Below are positions 1-7,626 of a stretch of 10,649 nt of DNA, in pieces. The first letter of the stretch is position 1. Each line of letters begins with the position of its first letter. Position numbers and translations under genes: made by a program. This DNA comes from Bacteroidales bacterium. GTDB lineage: Bacteria > Bacteroidota > Bacteroidia > Bacteroidales > B18-G4. The notes under the pieces were generated by a model. That model had not been told where the DNA came from. It saw only the letters and a program-made list of their open reading frames with translations, and made no database searches. The stretch is from NCBI GenBank assembly GCA_030618905.1, contig JAUXCL010000070.1, forward strand, positions 1 to 10,649. The letters are read 5' to 3'.

Positions 1-572
1 AAAATAAAGCCCGAGCTATTGTCATTAACGCAGCTGCAGGTCAAATCGGGGTATTTATACAAAAACTGGCAAGAAATGCAGGAATTACCACCATCAATAT
101 TGTTCGCAAGCAAAAACACATCGCCTACCTTAAAAGTATAGGAGAGAGAATTGTAATCGATCAGACAGCCGACAATTTTGAAACCATCTTGTGGAGCATG
201 GCTGAAGAATTTCATCCTACGATTGCCCTGGATGCTATTGGAGGAGAAATGACCGGCACACTGATGAACAACATGCCTGAAGGGTCGGCAACAATTGTAT
301 ATGGCGGGCTCTCAGGCTTGCCAATCGGCAATATCAATCCCATGGACCTCATCTTTAATGGCAAACAATTATATGGGTTTAACCTGAATACATGGCTGGC
401 AAAATTAAGCCGGAAAAAGCTGGATGAAGTCTCCGCAGAATTGCAGGAAATGATCATTAATCAGGAAATCCGAACCCGTGTACAAGGCAAAACAACACTT
501 GAAGAAATTGAACCGGCCCTGATGCAATATATCAGGAATATGTCGGATGGAAAAATGCTTATAACACCCTGA
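1..572 (+). CDS. Zinc-less MDR oxidoreductase, C-terminal part (5' end outside window)
   Basis: The frame is open from the left edge (first full codon at base 3) to TGA at 570-572, giving 189 residues without a start. It opens inside the Rossmann fold: VINAAAGQIGVFIQKLA is the glycine-rich nucleotide-binding turn (AAAGxxG form) of quinone-reductase-like MDR proteins. INIVRKQKH follows the second strand, where an Arg/Lys pair commonly selects NADPH. VYGGLSGLPI and DLIFNGKQLYGFNLNTWL match the later region of mitochondrial-type 2-enoyl thioester reductases (YG-LSG ... LIF ... GFWL-WL). No structural-zinc cysteine cluster is visible, but the region that would hold it is mostly missing. Likely role: cytoplasmic NADPH-dependent reduction of an enoyl thioester or quinone; the substrate cannot be told. 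The gene converges with the lipoprotein gene on the other strand, with 11 bp between stops. Confidence 0.85.
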   Translation, partial: NKARAIVINAAAGQIGVFIQKLARNAGITTINIVRKQKHIAYLKSIGERIVIDQTADNFETILWSMAEEFHPTIALDAIGGEMTGTLMNNMPEGSATIVYGGLSGLPIGNINPMDLIFNGKQLYGFNLNTWLAKLSRKKLDEVSAELQEMIINQEIRTRVQGKTTLEEIEPALMQYIRNMSDGKMLITP

Positions 573-583
573 ATAGCTTTCCT

Positions 584-1459
584 TTAATCCATCAGGATGA
601 ACCTGTCGTCATCAACAGGTACCATAGAATTTTTTTTCCTGTCATAATGAAAATAATACCTTGGCTTAATATTTTCAGGGAGATTTTTATAGATATAGGT
701 GTTTAACATATAATCGTAAGTATAACCGGCATATTTCCGGCCAAGATACCCTGCCAGGCCATAAATATCATTGATGATCAATGAATCTATATTGTATGCG
801 TACTTGATTTCACCGGTATAAGGGAAAAATTTAAAATTCCCTTCAAAATCATCCAGGATATAATGACTGGCAAACAATATTTCATTATCCAATTCTTCTT
901 CGCTATTAATGCGCGTCAATTCGAACCAGGAATTTATATTTACAGCATTGAGGTCGATCTCTTTATAAAACAGATATTCACTTACCAATTCTTCATCCCT
1001 GATGGGTAAAACATATTCTTCCACTTCGATTTGTGCTACATTGATGATGAAGTCAGGTTCGCTAACCTGTAGAAAAGTATCCATTTGATTTGCGGTAAAA
1101 ACGATAAACCCTAAAGCCTGGAGCTCTTCAGCATAACTATTGGCATAAATATCCAGAAAAGAAGAGTCGGAAATAAACTTAAGAAAGAGACTTTGATTAA
1201 ACAGAATGGAATCCAGCATCCATTCTTCCATCCTTTCAGCACCTTCCACATCATATTCCTTCAAGCTGGTTTTGAATACGTACTCAGGCATCAAGATCAT
1301 CAGCTCCTGCCCCTTTCCCTCCTCCAGGTATAATTTGGCCAATTCTCTTTCAGGTGAACAAAAAGTGAGGGTGAGTATGCTCCCCAGAAAAATCAATAGC
1401 AGTTTGTATGTATAAATTAAGCGGTACATGGACTTGCAAAGTGATTGGATTTTTGACAT
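584..1459 (-). CDS. Putative lipoprotein of unknown function
   Basis: I do not recognise the family. The protein is about 291 residues from ATG at 1457-1459, or 281 from ATG at 1427-1429. The upstream ATG has an AAGG five bases before it and lies 7 bp after the flavodiiron stop. The downstream ATG gives a textbook 23-residue signal peptide (MYRLIYTYK, then LLLIFLGSILTLTFC) with Cys24 as lipidation site, so the start is undecided. A longer TTG-initiated version would overlap the upstream gene and is unlikely. The mature chain is acidic and rich in Glu, Asp, Tyr and Phe, with no further membrane segment. It ends in a basic patch (YDRKKN) followed by DDDR. It should be anchored to a membrane facing the periplasm or surface. 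Same strand and tight spacing suggest co-transcription with the flavodiiron gene, but this does not reveal its function. Confidence 0.75.
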   Translation of the reverse strand: MSKIQSLCKSMYRLIYTYKLLLIFLGSILTLTFCSPERELAKLYLEEGKGQELMILMPEYVFKTSLKEYDVEGAERMEEWMLDSILFNQSLFLKFISDSSFLDIYANSYAEELQALGFIVFTANQMDTFLQVSEPDFIINVAQIEVEEYVLPIRDEELVSEYLFYKEIDLNAVNINSWFELTRINSEEELDNEILFASHYILDDFEGNFKFFPYTGEIKYAYNIDSLIINDIYGLAGYLGRKYAGYTYDYMLNTYIYKNLPENIKPRYYFHYDRKKNSMVPVDDDRFILMD

Positions 1460-1466
1460 GAAAGCC

Positions 1467-2675
1467 TTAATCCCGTTTGAGCAATTCTTTAGCAAAATTC
1501 TTGCCATACTCCACCGCAAGGGCAATTTCCTTCTCGCTGGGCGTAAACTTCACAAAAACACCTTCCCCGAAATATTTAAGTTTCAGGTTGCTAAGGTTAG
1601 TTTCTATCATTTTTTTGCCTTCACCACTCCAGCCATATGACCCGAATCCCCCGGCAAGCTTTTTGTGATCACGAATCGGATTGATTACGGCGAAAAGCTT
1701 GTAAATGGGCATAAGGATATTTTGATTGATGGTAGGACAGCCCACGATAAGCCCGTTGCATGAGATCATATTTGCTTCCAGATCTCCAAGCGATGCATGT
1801 TCAATGTCCATGATCTCAACTTTGATCTCTGCTGACTCCGCAATGCCTTTTGCAATTCCTTTGGCCAGCAGTTCCGTTTTCTGATAGGCTGATACGTATG
1901 GAATGAAAACCCTGTTCGCTTCAGGAAACTTCATATAGGCTCGTGCATATTGTTCTGAAAGGTCAACCCATTTCTTCCATTCTGACCTTAAGATAGGTCC
2001 ATGACCCGGGCAAACAACTTCAATCTGAAGATCCCTGATCTTCTCTATCGCCTTGATCATGAATTTACTAAAAGGTTTCAGGATGACATCAAAATAGTAT
2101 TTGAAGGGCTCAGAGAAATCAGCAACCTGATCATCATACATTCGCTCATCACAAAAATGGGAACCAAATGAATCACAGGTAAACAGTACCTTGTCCTCTA
2201 CCAGGTAGGTATAAATTGAATCCGGCCAATGCAGGTTAGGGGCACTGATAAACCTGAGGGTTTTGTTTCCGAGATCAAGGGTATCCCCGTCCTTGACGAC
2301 CAGATGACGAAAACCGGGACCTATCATTTCTTCAAGGTAACGTATAGCATTACCACTACCAACAATGCATGCATTCGGTGCAACTTTCATCAGATTTAAA
2401 AGGACGCCTGAATGATCAGGCTCAGTATGATCAAGAATGATATAGGAGATCTCTTCCGGGCTGCATACTTTCTTTAATTTTTGCAGATAAGTATCCCAAA
2501 AAGATGCTTTGGAGGTATCAATTATGGCCTTTTTCTCAGCGTCAATAAAATAGGAATTATAGGTTGTTCCGAATGTTGTCTCCATGACCACATCAAAGGT
2601 CACTATATCATAGTCAAGAACGCCGATCCATTTAACATCGTCTGTGACGGTCAATACTTTATCATCTTTATTCAT
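1467..2675 (-). CDS. fprA: Flavodiiron protein (FprA family A-type flavoprotein), NO/O2 reductase
   Basis: Cytoplasmic enzyme of about 402 residues reducing O2 to water or NO to N2O with electrons from rubredoxin or a related donor. The N-terminal metallo-beta-lactamase-like domain (about 1-250) carries the full diiron ligand set: H83-x-E85-x-D87-H88 in LDHTEPDHSG, H149 in NLHWPDS, D168 in FTCDSFGSHF and H225 in CPGHGP. The flavodoxin-like domain (about 255-402) has the FMN phosphate loop region VSAYQKT, plus VGCPTINQN and GGFGSYGWSGEG typical of the family. Length equals the two-domain class A enzyme; no rubredoxin or flavin reductase extension is fused. The start is ATG at 2673-2675; an in-frame TTG nine bases upstream sits inside a possible -7 box and is less likely. 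The gene is 21 bp downstream of parC. Whether NO or O2 is preferred cannot be read from the sequence. Confidence 0.95.
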   Translation of the reverse strand: MNKDDKVLTVTDDVKWIGVLDYDIVTFDVVMETTFGTTYNSYFIDAEKKAIIDTSKASFWDTYLQKLKKVCSPEEISYIILDHTEPDHSGVLLNLMKVAPNACIVGSGNAIRYLEEMIGPGFRHLVVKDGDTLDLGNKTLRFISAPNLHWPDSIYTYLVEDKVLFTCDSFGSHFCDERMYDDQVADFSEPFKYYFDVILKPFSKFMIKAIEKIRDLQIEVVCPGHGPILRSEWKKWVDLSEQYARAYMKFPEANRVFIPYVSAYQKTELLAKGIAKGIAESAEIKVEIMDIEHASLGDLEANMISCNGLIVGCPTINQNILMPIYKLFAVINPIRDHKKLAGGFGSYGWSGEGKKMIETNLSNLKLKYFGEGVFVKFTPSEKEIALAVEYGKNFAKELLKRD

Positions 2676-2681
2676 AATATG

Positions 2682-2689
2682 CAAATATA
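2682..2689 (-). promoter_or_regulatory. Possible -7 box upstream of the flavodiiron gene
   Basis: On the − strand this reads TATATTTG, an exact match to the Bacteroidota -7 consensus TAnnTTTG, in the 21-bp gap between parC and the flavodiiron gene. No TTTG at the expected -33 spacing is seen. The box ends only 6 bases from the ATG, so a transcript started here would have almost no leader. It may be a real promoter giving a near-leaderless mRNA or just an AT-rich chance match. Confidence 0.25.
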
Positions 2690-2696
2690 TTCCAGT

Positions 2697-5312
2697 CTAA
2701 AAATCTATTTTCATTTGATCAGCGGCACTTTTGTTTACAGGTTCAACAGCTTGCTCTTCTTCGTATGGCAAAGGATCCAGTAAAGAAATTTTCTTTACCG
2801 GGTGATTTGAAATACGTTTCCCTTTGGCCCGGTAACTCTTGATGGAAATAAAATCAGCCATTTCGATCTTAAGTTTTTCTATGGGTTTCTTACCGGGGTG
2901 CTGTTCAAAAACAACTTCAACCCTGGGCAGATAGTCAAAGCTATAAGCCAGCATTTTTGTATCGGGATGCGCGTTAAGAAAGCCTACTAACTTATCTGTT
3001 TCTTCAACCTGGAAACGTTTGATATAATGAAACTGCAATTCGCCATCGTAGTATACAACCGATATCACCTTTTTAGGATTATACTTCTCAATGAAGACCA
3101 TGTCTTCTTCAAAATGTGTGGAGAGGTCATAGCCATAAAGCTTATAAGTGCCTGAAGACATGAGAGTCAATATCTTATCATCAGATTTGAAGGCACCCAG
3201 GCAGGTACCCCGGTCATTTGTATTGATGCGCCTGACAGTATCATCATACCATATATCACGAGCACCCAATGTGGAGACACCCTCCTCCTTTTTGACAATC
3301 TTCAGCACAGGGTTTTTAGTAAGAATGTTACCCTGCGACTTACGCGTTTTGATGGCAAGTTGAGAAAAGTCAAACTCCATACTCTTATTCTTCAATTTCG
3401 GTTTGGGTCTGAAGTGCACCTTGACCACTTCAGCTTCCCCATTCGGGTTTGCCGTAAAATAGATAATTTTAGAGCCTTTAGTCCCTTTAGTCAACTCATA
3501 CACCTTATCTCTCATGGTGCCGGTGGCAGCAAATCTCTTTACCATGGCCTTCCCATTTCTTCCATCCCGATAAACCATATTATAAATTGTCCGGTCATCA
3601 TTGCGACGGAAAACATCAATATGAATGATGTCTTTCCCAACAAAGGTTTTGGCTGCAACTTTCGTTACGATAAAAGTCCCGTCACTTCTGAAAGTAATAA
3701 TGTCATCTATATCAGAGCACTCACATACGAACTCATCCTTACGCAGTGAAGTACCTGTAAATCCTTCTTCCCTGTTTACATATAAGCGCTGAGTAGCAGC
3801 TGCCACCTGGGTTGCCTGTATGGTATCAAAACTCCTTATCTCAGTCTTACGCTGCTTATCTTTTCCATACTTCTTCCTGATCTGCCGGAGATAATTGATG
3901 GCATAATCTACAAGGTGAGAAAGATGATTTTTAACTTCCTCGATCTCTTCTTCTATTCCTTTGATGATCTCGTCTGTTTTAAAAGTATTGTATTTAGAGA
4001 TCCTCTTAATCCTGATCTCTGTAAGCCGAATGATGTCATCCTGTGTGATACTGCGTGCAAACTGTTTTTTATAAGGCTTTAATCCCTTGTCAATCGTATC
4101 GATAACGGCCTCCCATGTTTCACACTCCTCGATCCTCCGGTAAATTCGTTTCTCTATAAATATCTTTTCCAATGATGCAAAATGCCATTGCTCTTCGAGC
4201 TCCATTTTCCTGATTTCCAACTCTTTTTTTAGTAAGTCAAGCGTATTTTGGGTTGATATCCTTAGAATATCTTTGACGCTAAGGAACTTGGGCTTACCGG
4301 TATCCACAACACAAGAGTTCGGGGAAATGGAAATTTCGCAATTGGTAAAGGCATATAAGGCATCAATAGATTGATCAGGGGATACTCCCGGGGACAGGTG
4401 AATCAGGATCTCAACATTTTCGGCAGTATTATCATCAATCTTCCTGATTTTTATCTTTCGTTTATCATTGGCGGTAACGATGGAATCAATCAAGTTCGTA
4501 GTCGTGGTACCAAAGGGAATTTCGGTGATGGTCAACGTTTTTTTATCCTGCTTGGTAATTTTTGCCCTCACCCTTACTTTACCTCCCCGTAATCCTTCGT
4601 TATATTTAGAGAAATCAGCAAGCCCGCCGGTCGGGAAATCGGGAAGAATGTCAAATTCTTTTTCCTGCAATGTTTTAATGGAAGCATCTATCAACTCATT
4701 GAAGTTATGCGGCAATATTTTTGATGCCAACCCAACAGCAATTCCTTCAACACCCTGGGCGAGAAGAAGAGGAAATTTCACGGGAAGCGTAACTGGTTCT
4801 TTTTTTCTGCCGTCATAGGATAGCTTCCAGCTTGTGGTTTTGGGATTAAAAACGATATCAAGTGCAAATTTCGACAACCTGGCTTCAATATACCGGGCTG
4901 CAGCTGCACTGTCTCCGGTAAATACATTTCCCCAATTTCCCTGAGTTTCTACAAGAAGGTCCTTTTGTCCTAGTTGTACAAGCGCATCACCGATTGAAGC
5001 ATCCCCGTGCGGATGGTACTGCATGGTATGGCCAATAATATTGGCTACTTTGTTGAACCTCCCATCATCAAGGTCCTTCATAGCATGCATAATTCTCCTT
5101 TGTACCGGCTTCAGGCCATCGTTAACTTCAGGTACTGCACGCTCCAGGATCACATAAGATGCGTAATCCAGGAACCATTTTTCATACATCCCGTTAAGGG
5201 GGATGGTTTTGTATTCATCACCGCTCAGGTTCTTATCTACCTGGTCTTCCGGCAAGGACACCTCTTCCAATTCATTGTTTTCCAGGCTCTTTCCCTTCTC
5301 TTCCTCTGTCAT
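2697..5312 (-). CDS. parC: DNA topoisomerase IV subunit A
   Basis: The 871-residue A subunit of a type IIA topoisomerase makes the double-strand break and rejoins it during decatenation and relaxation; it needs the ParE ATPase, which is not in this window. An acidic 40-residue leader precedes the breakage-reunion domain. GLKPVQRRIMHAM is the usual opening motif. The quinolone-pocket segment is YHPHGDASIGDAL (99-111), and the catalytic tyrosine is Y141 in AAARYIEARLS. LAQGVEGIAVGLASKILPHN follows near 185-204. A charged helical stretch near 355-400 (LLKKELEIRKMELEEQ) fits the coiled-coil arm. The C-terminal region is a degenerate beta-pinwheel with no GyrA box (QRRGGKG), favouring topoisomerase IV over gyrase. 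ATG at 5310-5312 starts the gene; the stop is TAG. Shine-Dalgarno is not evident. It lies 92 bp downstream of the BatA-like gene. Confidence 0.95.
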   Translation of the reverse strand: MTEEEKGKSLENNELEEVSLPEDQVDKNLSGDEYKTIPLNGMYEKWFLDYASYVILERAVPEVNDGLKPVQRRIMHAMKDLDDGRFNKVANIIGHTMQYHPHGDASIGDALVQLGQKDLLVETQGNWGNVFTGDSAAAARYIEARLSKFALDIVFNPKTTSWKLSYDGRKKEPVTLPVKFPLLLAQGVEGIAVGLASKILPHNFNELIDASIKTLQEKEFDILPDFPTGGLADFSKYNEGLRGGKVRVRAKITKQDKKTLTITEIPFGTTTTNLIDSIVTANDKRKIKIRKIDDNTAENVEILIHLSPGVSPDQSIDALYAFTNCEISISPNSCVVDTGKPKFLSVKDILRISTQNTLDLLKKELEIRKMELEEQWHFASLEKIFIEKRIYRRIEECETWEAVIDTIDKGLKPYKKQFARSITQDDIIRLTEIRIKRISKYNTFKTDEIIKGIEEEIEEVKNHLSHLVDYAINYLRQIRKKYGKDKQRKTEIRSFDTIQATQVAAATQRLYVNREEGFTGTSLRKDEFVCECSDIDDIITFRSDGTFIVTKVAAKTFVGKDIIHIDVFRRNDDRTIYNMVYRDGRNGKAMVKRFAATGTMRDKVYELTKGTKGSKIIYFTANPNGEAEVVKVHFRPKPKLKNKSMEFDFSQLAIKTRKSQGNILTKNPVLKIVKKEEGVSTLGARDIWYDDTVRRINTNDRGTCLGAFKSDDKILTLMSSGTYKLYGYDLSTHFEEDMVFIEKYNPKKVISVVYYDGELQFHYIKRFQVEETDKLVGFLNAHPDTKMLAYSFDYLPRVEVVFEQHPGKKPIEKLKIEMADFISIKSYRAKGKRISNHPVKKISLLDPLPYEEEQAVEPVNKSAADQMKIDF

Positions 5313-5404
5313 ATATGCAATTGTTTAACCAGTTTTGAGATCTCTTTGAATGTACCAGTACCGGAATTTAGTGATCATAGCTATAGCTTGATTTTTTGGA
5401 ATTC
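5313..5404. other. Intergenic gap with several short palindromes, upstream of parC
   Basis: This 92-bp gap separates the BatA-like stop from the parC ATG. It contains GAGATCTC (5337-5344), a GTACC direct repeat (5352-5356 and 5358-5362), TGATCA (5372-5377) and the perfect 10-bp palindrome AGCTATAGCT (5379-5388). I see no TAnnTTTG box on the − strand and no stem followed by a T-run in that direction. It could hold an atypical parC promoter, an operator or nothing; parC may simply be read through from the gene upstream. Confidence 0.3.
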
Positions 5405-7468
5405 TTATTTCAATAATCGCAATAATATCGTTTCAGCGGCCAGGAAAATCAGTACGAAAATAATGAATAATTTCCAAAGTCTGACTCCCTGGTTTAATTC
5501 CTGTATAGTTTGGCTAACAGGCTTTCCGACAGATGAAAATATGCTAATATTATCAATTCCGGCAGCTGACAATTGATCCCGGATTGCATCCTCCCCAAGC
5601 AGAGACAGGTCAGATTCACGACGATCATAATTAAATGCCATCATCGCTATCTGCCGCTCTCCCTCACTAAGCATGTAATGCCCTGCATCCCTGATATGAT
5701 CATGCATAATAATTTCCACACCATCACTTAAATTCCTGTGTTCAGGAATAAACACGTGTTCACTGCCAGATTTTATCACTTTATAAACCTGCTCACCAGG
5801 CAATCCCTGATCCCTGACCTCGATCCTGTCATTGGAACTTCCAATGGTATAATAATCCGGAAAAACGGGCTGGCTGTGCAAAGCCATTTTATAGAGGATC
5901 GGCACAAAAATCGCATGTCTCGGAAGATTGGAAAACAAGGGATTGACAGGACTGGCAAAAAGGTACAATTTGCCTTTTCCCAGGGACAGTACATTCAGGA
6001 AATCTTGTCCATTACCAAGACTTAGTAATTTTTCAGTTAATGATGGGATTGGATACTTCAGGGGATAATGCATCATCACTACCGGTAAATCAATATTTCT
6101 TCCCTGGTTTTGTTCCGGATAGTCTTCAAATACATCCTGAAATAAGGAATGCCCGCTATTCAGATAGCTAACACGTGATGCTGCTGTATCCAATTGTCCA
6201 AAAGTACATGCATTAAAGCGTCTGGCAAAACTTCTATAAGAGTCCAAATCAATTTCAGTGGAAGGGATGACGGCCAGGCTCCCTCCTTTATCCACAAATT
6301 GCAGTAATTCCTGAGTCATGCCTGTGGAGATTTGGGGCAGTTCATCCAGGAAAATCAGGTTGTAATTCTGTAATTCATGATAATTTAAATTGCCTTCTGC
6401 TATGCTGGTATAAAGAAATGCAGAATCGAAATTATAAAATGAATACAAGAAGGGGTTTGGCAATTTATCATATATGTCCATGATTGGGATCAGATCCTGA
6501 ACAGCATACGAAAAATAAAATACATCATCATAAGTAACCGGGTAATCAGATATTTCAAGAATTCCTAATTTAACGCCGGGTTCATGATGTGTAAAAGGGA
6601 TGATCACATTGCTGGTTTCCCAGGCGGCTATATCAAAGCTTGCCAGGGCTTTTTGGGTCCCATTTATGCTGAGCTTTACAGGGATCTTTTCATAATCCAC
6701 CGCTGATGCATTCTTAATCCTTATAAATAACTTAGATTGTTGATGAACCTGGTGAATCGGGTTTCCGAACCAACAACTGTCAATATATATATTGTTGAGC
6801 TGCTCTGCCAATACCGGTAACAGGAAAATCCTGTTGTTCGTATCTGCCCGGTACCCATCAAACTTTACAATACTCGCCTGGAAATCTGAAACCATAAAAA
6901 TGACCTTGTTTTCGGCATCGCCATCAAGTAAAAAATCCTCCTGGCGGGATAAGACCTCAGAAAGTTCTCTAACGGCAGGGGAATAGGATATCTCATCAAG
7001 TGCTTCGATGAATTCATCCCGGCTAACAAGCCTTTGATTTTTTCTGTCAAAATCATTGGTCAGCAAATGAAAAACATCAGATTGCCTGTAAGCCATTGCC
7101 AGTTCCCCGGCAAGTTTTTTCGCCTCTTCAAGCAAGCTTCCAGCTTTTGATTTGGCTTGCATACTGAAGGAATTGTCAATATAAACACTGACAAGGGTTG
7201 AAGCTTCGTGACGGGCGACATTGTCCTCTATGGGAATATAGGGCTGGGCAAAGGCAATCACGATGGAAGCCACAGCAAGTATCCTAAGGATCAGGATGAT
7301 AAGCTCCTTCAGACGGGATTGCTTCTTGGTTTTTTGCTTGATCTGCTCGATGAACTTCACATTGGTAAAGTGAACGGTCTTATACCTCCTGAAATTAAAA
7401 AGGTGAATGATGATGGGGATTGCTATTGCAGCAAGGGCAAAAAGAAAATATGGGTAGACGAAGTTCAT
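5405..7468 (-). CDS. BatA-like membrane protein with vWA-type domain
   Basis: This 687-residue inner-membrane protein begins with the Bacteroidota double-anchor domain (aerotolerance regulator N-terminal): helix at about 5-22, the motif HLFNFRRYKTVHFTNVKF (22-39), then a second helix at about 55-75. A von Willebrand A-like domain follows. Its metal-site start is DNSFS (98-102, the DxSxS pattern), and a candidate later aspartate is D195 in FMVSDFQ; the middle threonine of a complete MIDAS is not clear. The central part (LIFLDELPQ ... LLQFVDKGGSLAVIPS) resembles the glutamine-amidotransferase-like module of long BatA-type proteins. A final helix at about 664-685 anchors the C-terminus, leaving most of the chain periplasmic. 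Start is ATG at 7466-7468. No AAA-type MoxR ATPase, BatB or BatD is nearby, so it is an orphan of unknown role; cell-envelope function is inferred. Confidence 0.85.
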   Translation of the reverse strand: MNFVYPYFLFALAAIAIPIIIHLFNFRRYKTVHFTNVKFIEQIKQKTKKQSRLKELIILILRILAVASIVIAFAQPYIPIEDNVARHEASTLVSVYIDNSFSMQAKSKAGSLLEEAKKLAGELAMAYRQSDVFHLLTNDFDRKNQRLVSRDEFIEALDEISYSPAVRELSEVLSRQEDFLLDGDAENKVIFMVSDFQASIVKFDGYRADTNNRIFLLPVLAEQLNNIYIDSCWFGNPIHQVHQQSKLFIRIKNASAVDYEKIPVKLSINGTQKALASFDIAAWETSNVIIPFTHHEPGVKLGILEISDYPVTYDDVFYFSYAVQDLIPIMDIYDKLPNPFLYSFYNFDSAFLYTSIAEGNLNYHELQNYNLIFLDELPQISTGMTQELLQFVDKGGSLAVIPSTEIDLDSYRSFARRFNACTFGQLDTAASRVSYLNSGHSLFQDVFEDYPEQNQGRNIDLPVVMMHYPLKYPIPSLTEKLLSLGNGQDFLNVLSLGKGKLYLFASPVNPLFSNLPRHAIFVPILYKMALHSQPVFPDYYTIGSSNDRIEVRDQGLPGEQVYKVIKSGSEHVFIPEHRNLSDGVEIIMHDHIRDAGHYMLSEGERQIAMMAFNYDRRESDLSLLGEDAIRDQLSAAGIDNISIFSSVGKPVSQTIQELNQGVRLWKLFIIFVLIFLAAETILLRLLK

Positions 7469-7505
7469 GGATAAATTACGTGATCGCTTGTGGTTTTATT
7501 GTATG

Positions 7506-7513
7506 CAAAGGTA
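7506..7513 (-). promoter_or_regulatory. Bacteroidota-type -7 box for the BatA-like gene
   Basis: The − strand reads TACCTTTG, an exact TAnnTTTG match, followed by CAT as is common in this phylum. It lies 37 bases before the ATG at 7468, giving a plausible leader of about 30 bases. No matching TTTG is found at the -33 position, so only half of the consensus is present. Confidence 0.55.
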
Positions 7514-7567
7514 GTGGAATTTGTGGAAGGTATTTGTAATGGAGATCATTGGAGCCTTCATCAGTGT
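7514..7567. promoter_or_regulatory. Spacer between divergent promoters, with short direct repeats
   Basis: Between the left-facing -7 box and the right-facing -33 box are two copies of GTGGAA (7514-7519 and 7523-7528, 9 bp apart) and two of TGGAG (7540-7544 and 7550-7554, 10 bp apart). Repeats spaced about one helical turn in a divergent promoter region could be operator half-sites. They are short enough to occur by chance and match no known regulator site that I recognise. Confidence 0.25.
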
Positions 7568-7599
7568 TTTGGGTGTGACCTTGTTTTTCTGTAGTTTTG
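7568..7599 (+). promoter_or_regulatory. Complete Bacteroidota-type promoter for the small lipoprotein
   Basis: TTTG at 7568-7571 (-33 box), a 20-bp spacer, then TAGTTTTG at 7592-7599 (-7 box, exact TAnnTTTG). Element sequence and spacing agree with the consensus of the Bacteroidota primary sigma factor. Transcription should begin near 7604-7607, about 20 bases before the ATG at 7627. This also rules against the in-frame TTG at 7597, which lies inside the -7 box. Confidence 0.7.
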
Positions 7600-7626
7600 A
7601 CAATTGAACAAACTAACTATTGTATC

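Noticed and set aside
601..637. Hairpin ACCTGT-N8-ACAGGT followed by an eight-T run, as a terminator for the + strand oxidoreductase.
   Set aside because: The stem is only 6 bp and the T-run starts 9 bases after it, too far for a standard intrinsic terminator. The sequence is also coding for the convergent lipoprotein (the T-run encodes its Lys-Lys-Asn).
1460..1525. Longer TTG-initiated start for the first lipoprotein.
   Set aside because: It would overlap the conserved flavodiiron C-terminus by about 59 bases and put an unnatural leader before a good signal peptide.
3360..3749. A 129-codon + strand open frame inside parC.
   Set aside because: It lies entirely antisense to the conserved ParC C-terminal region and shows no family signature.
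5007..5576. A 189-codon + strand open frame spanning the parC start, the gap and the BatA-like end.
   Set aside because: It is antisense to two well-supported genes, has no recognisable domain or promoter, and its composition is that of a reverse-strand shadow.
7597..7626. N-terminal extension of the small lipoprotein from TTG at 7597.
   Set aside because: The TTG lies within the -7 promoter box, and the extension would bury the signal peptide behind a polar leader.
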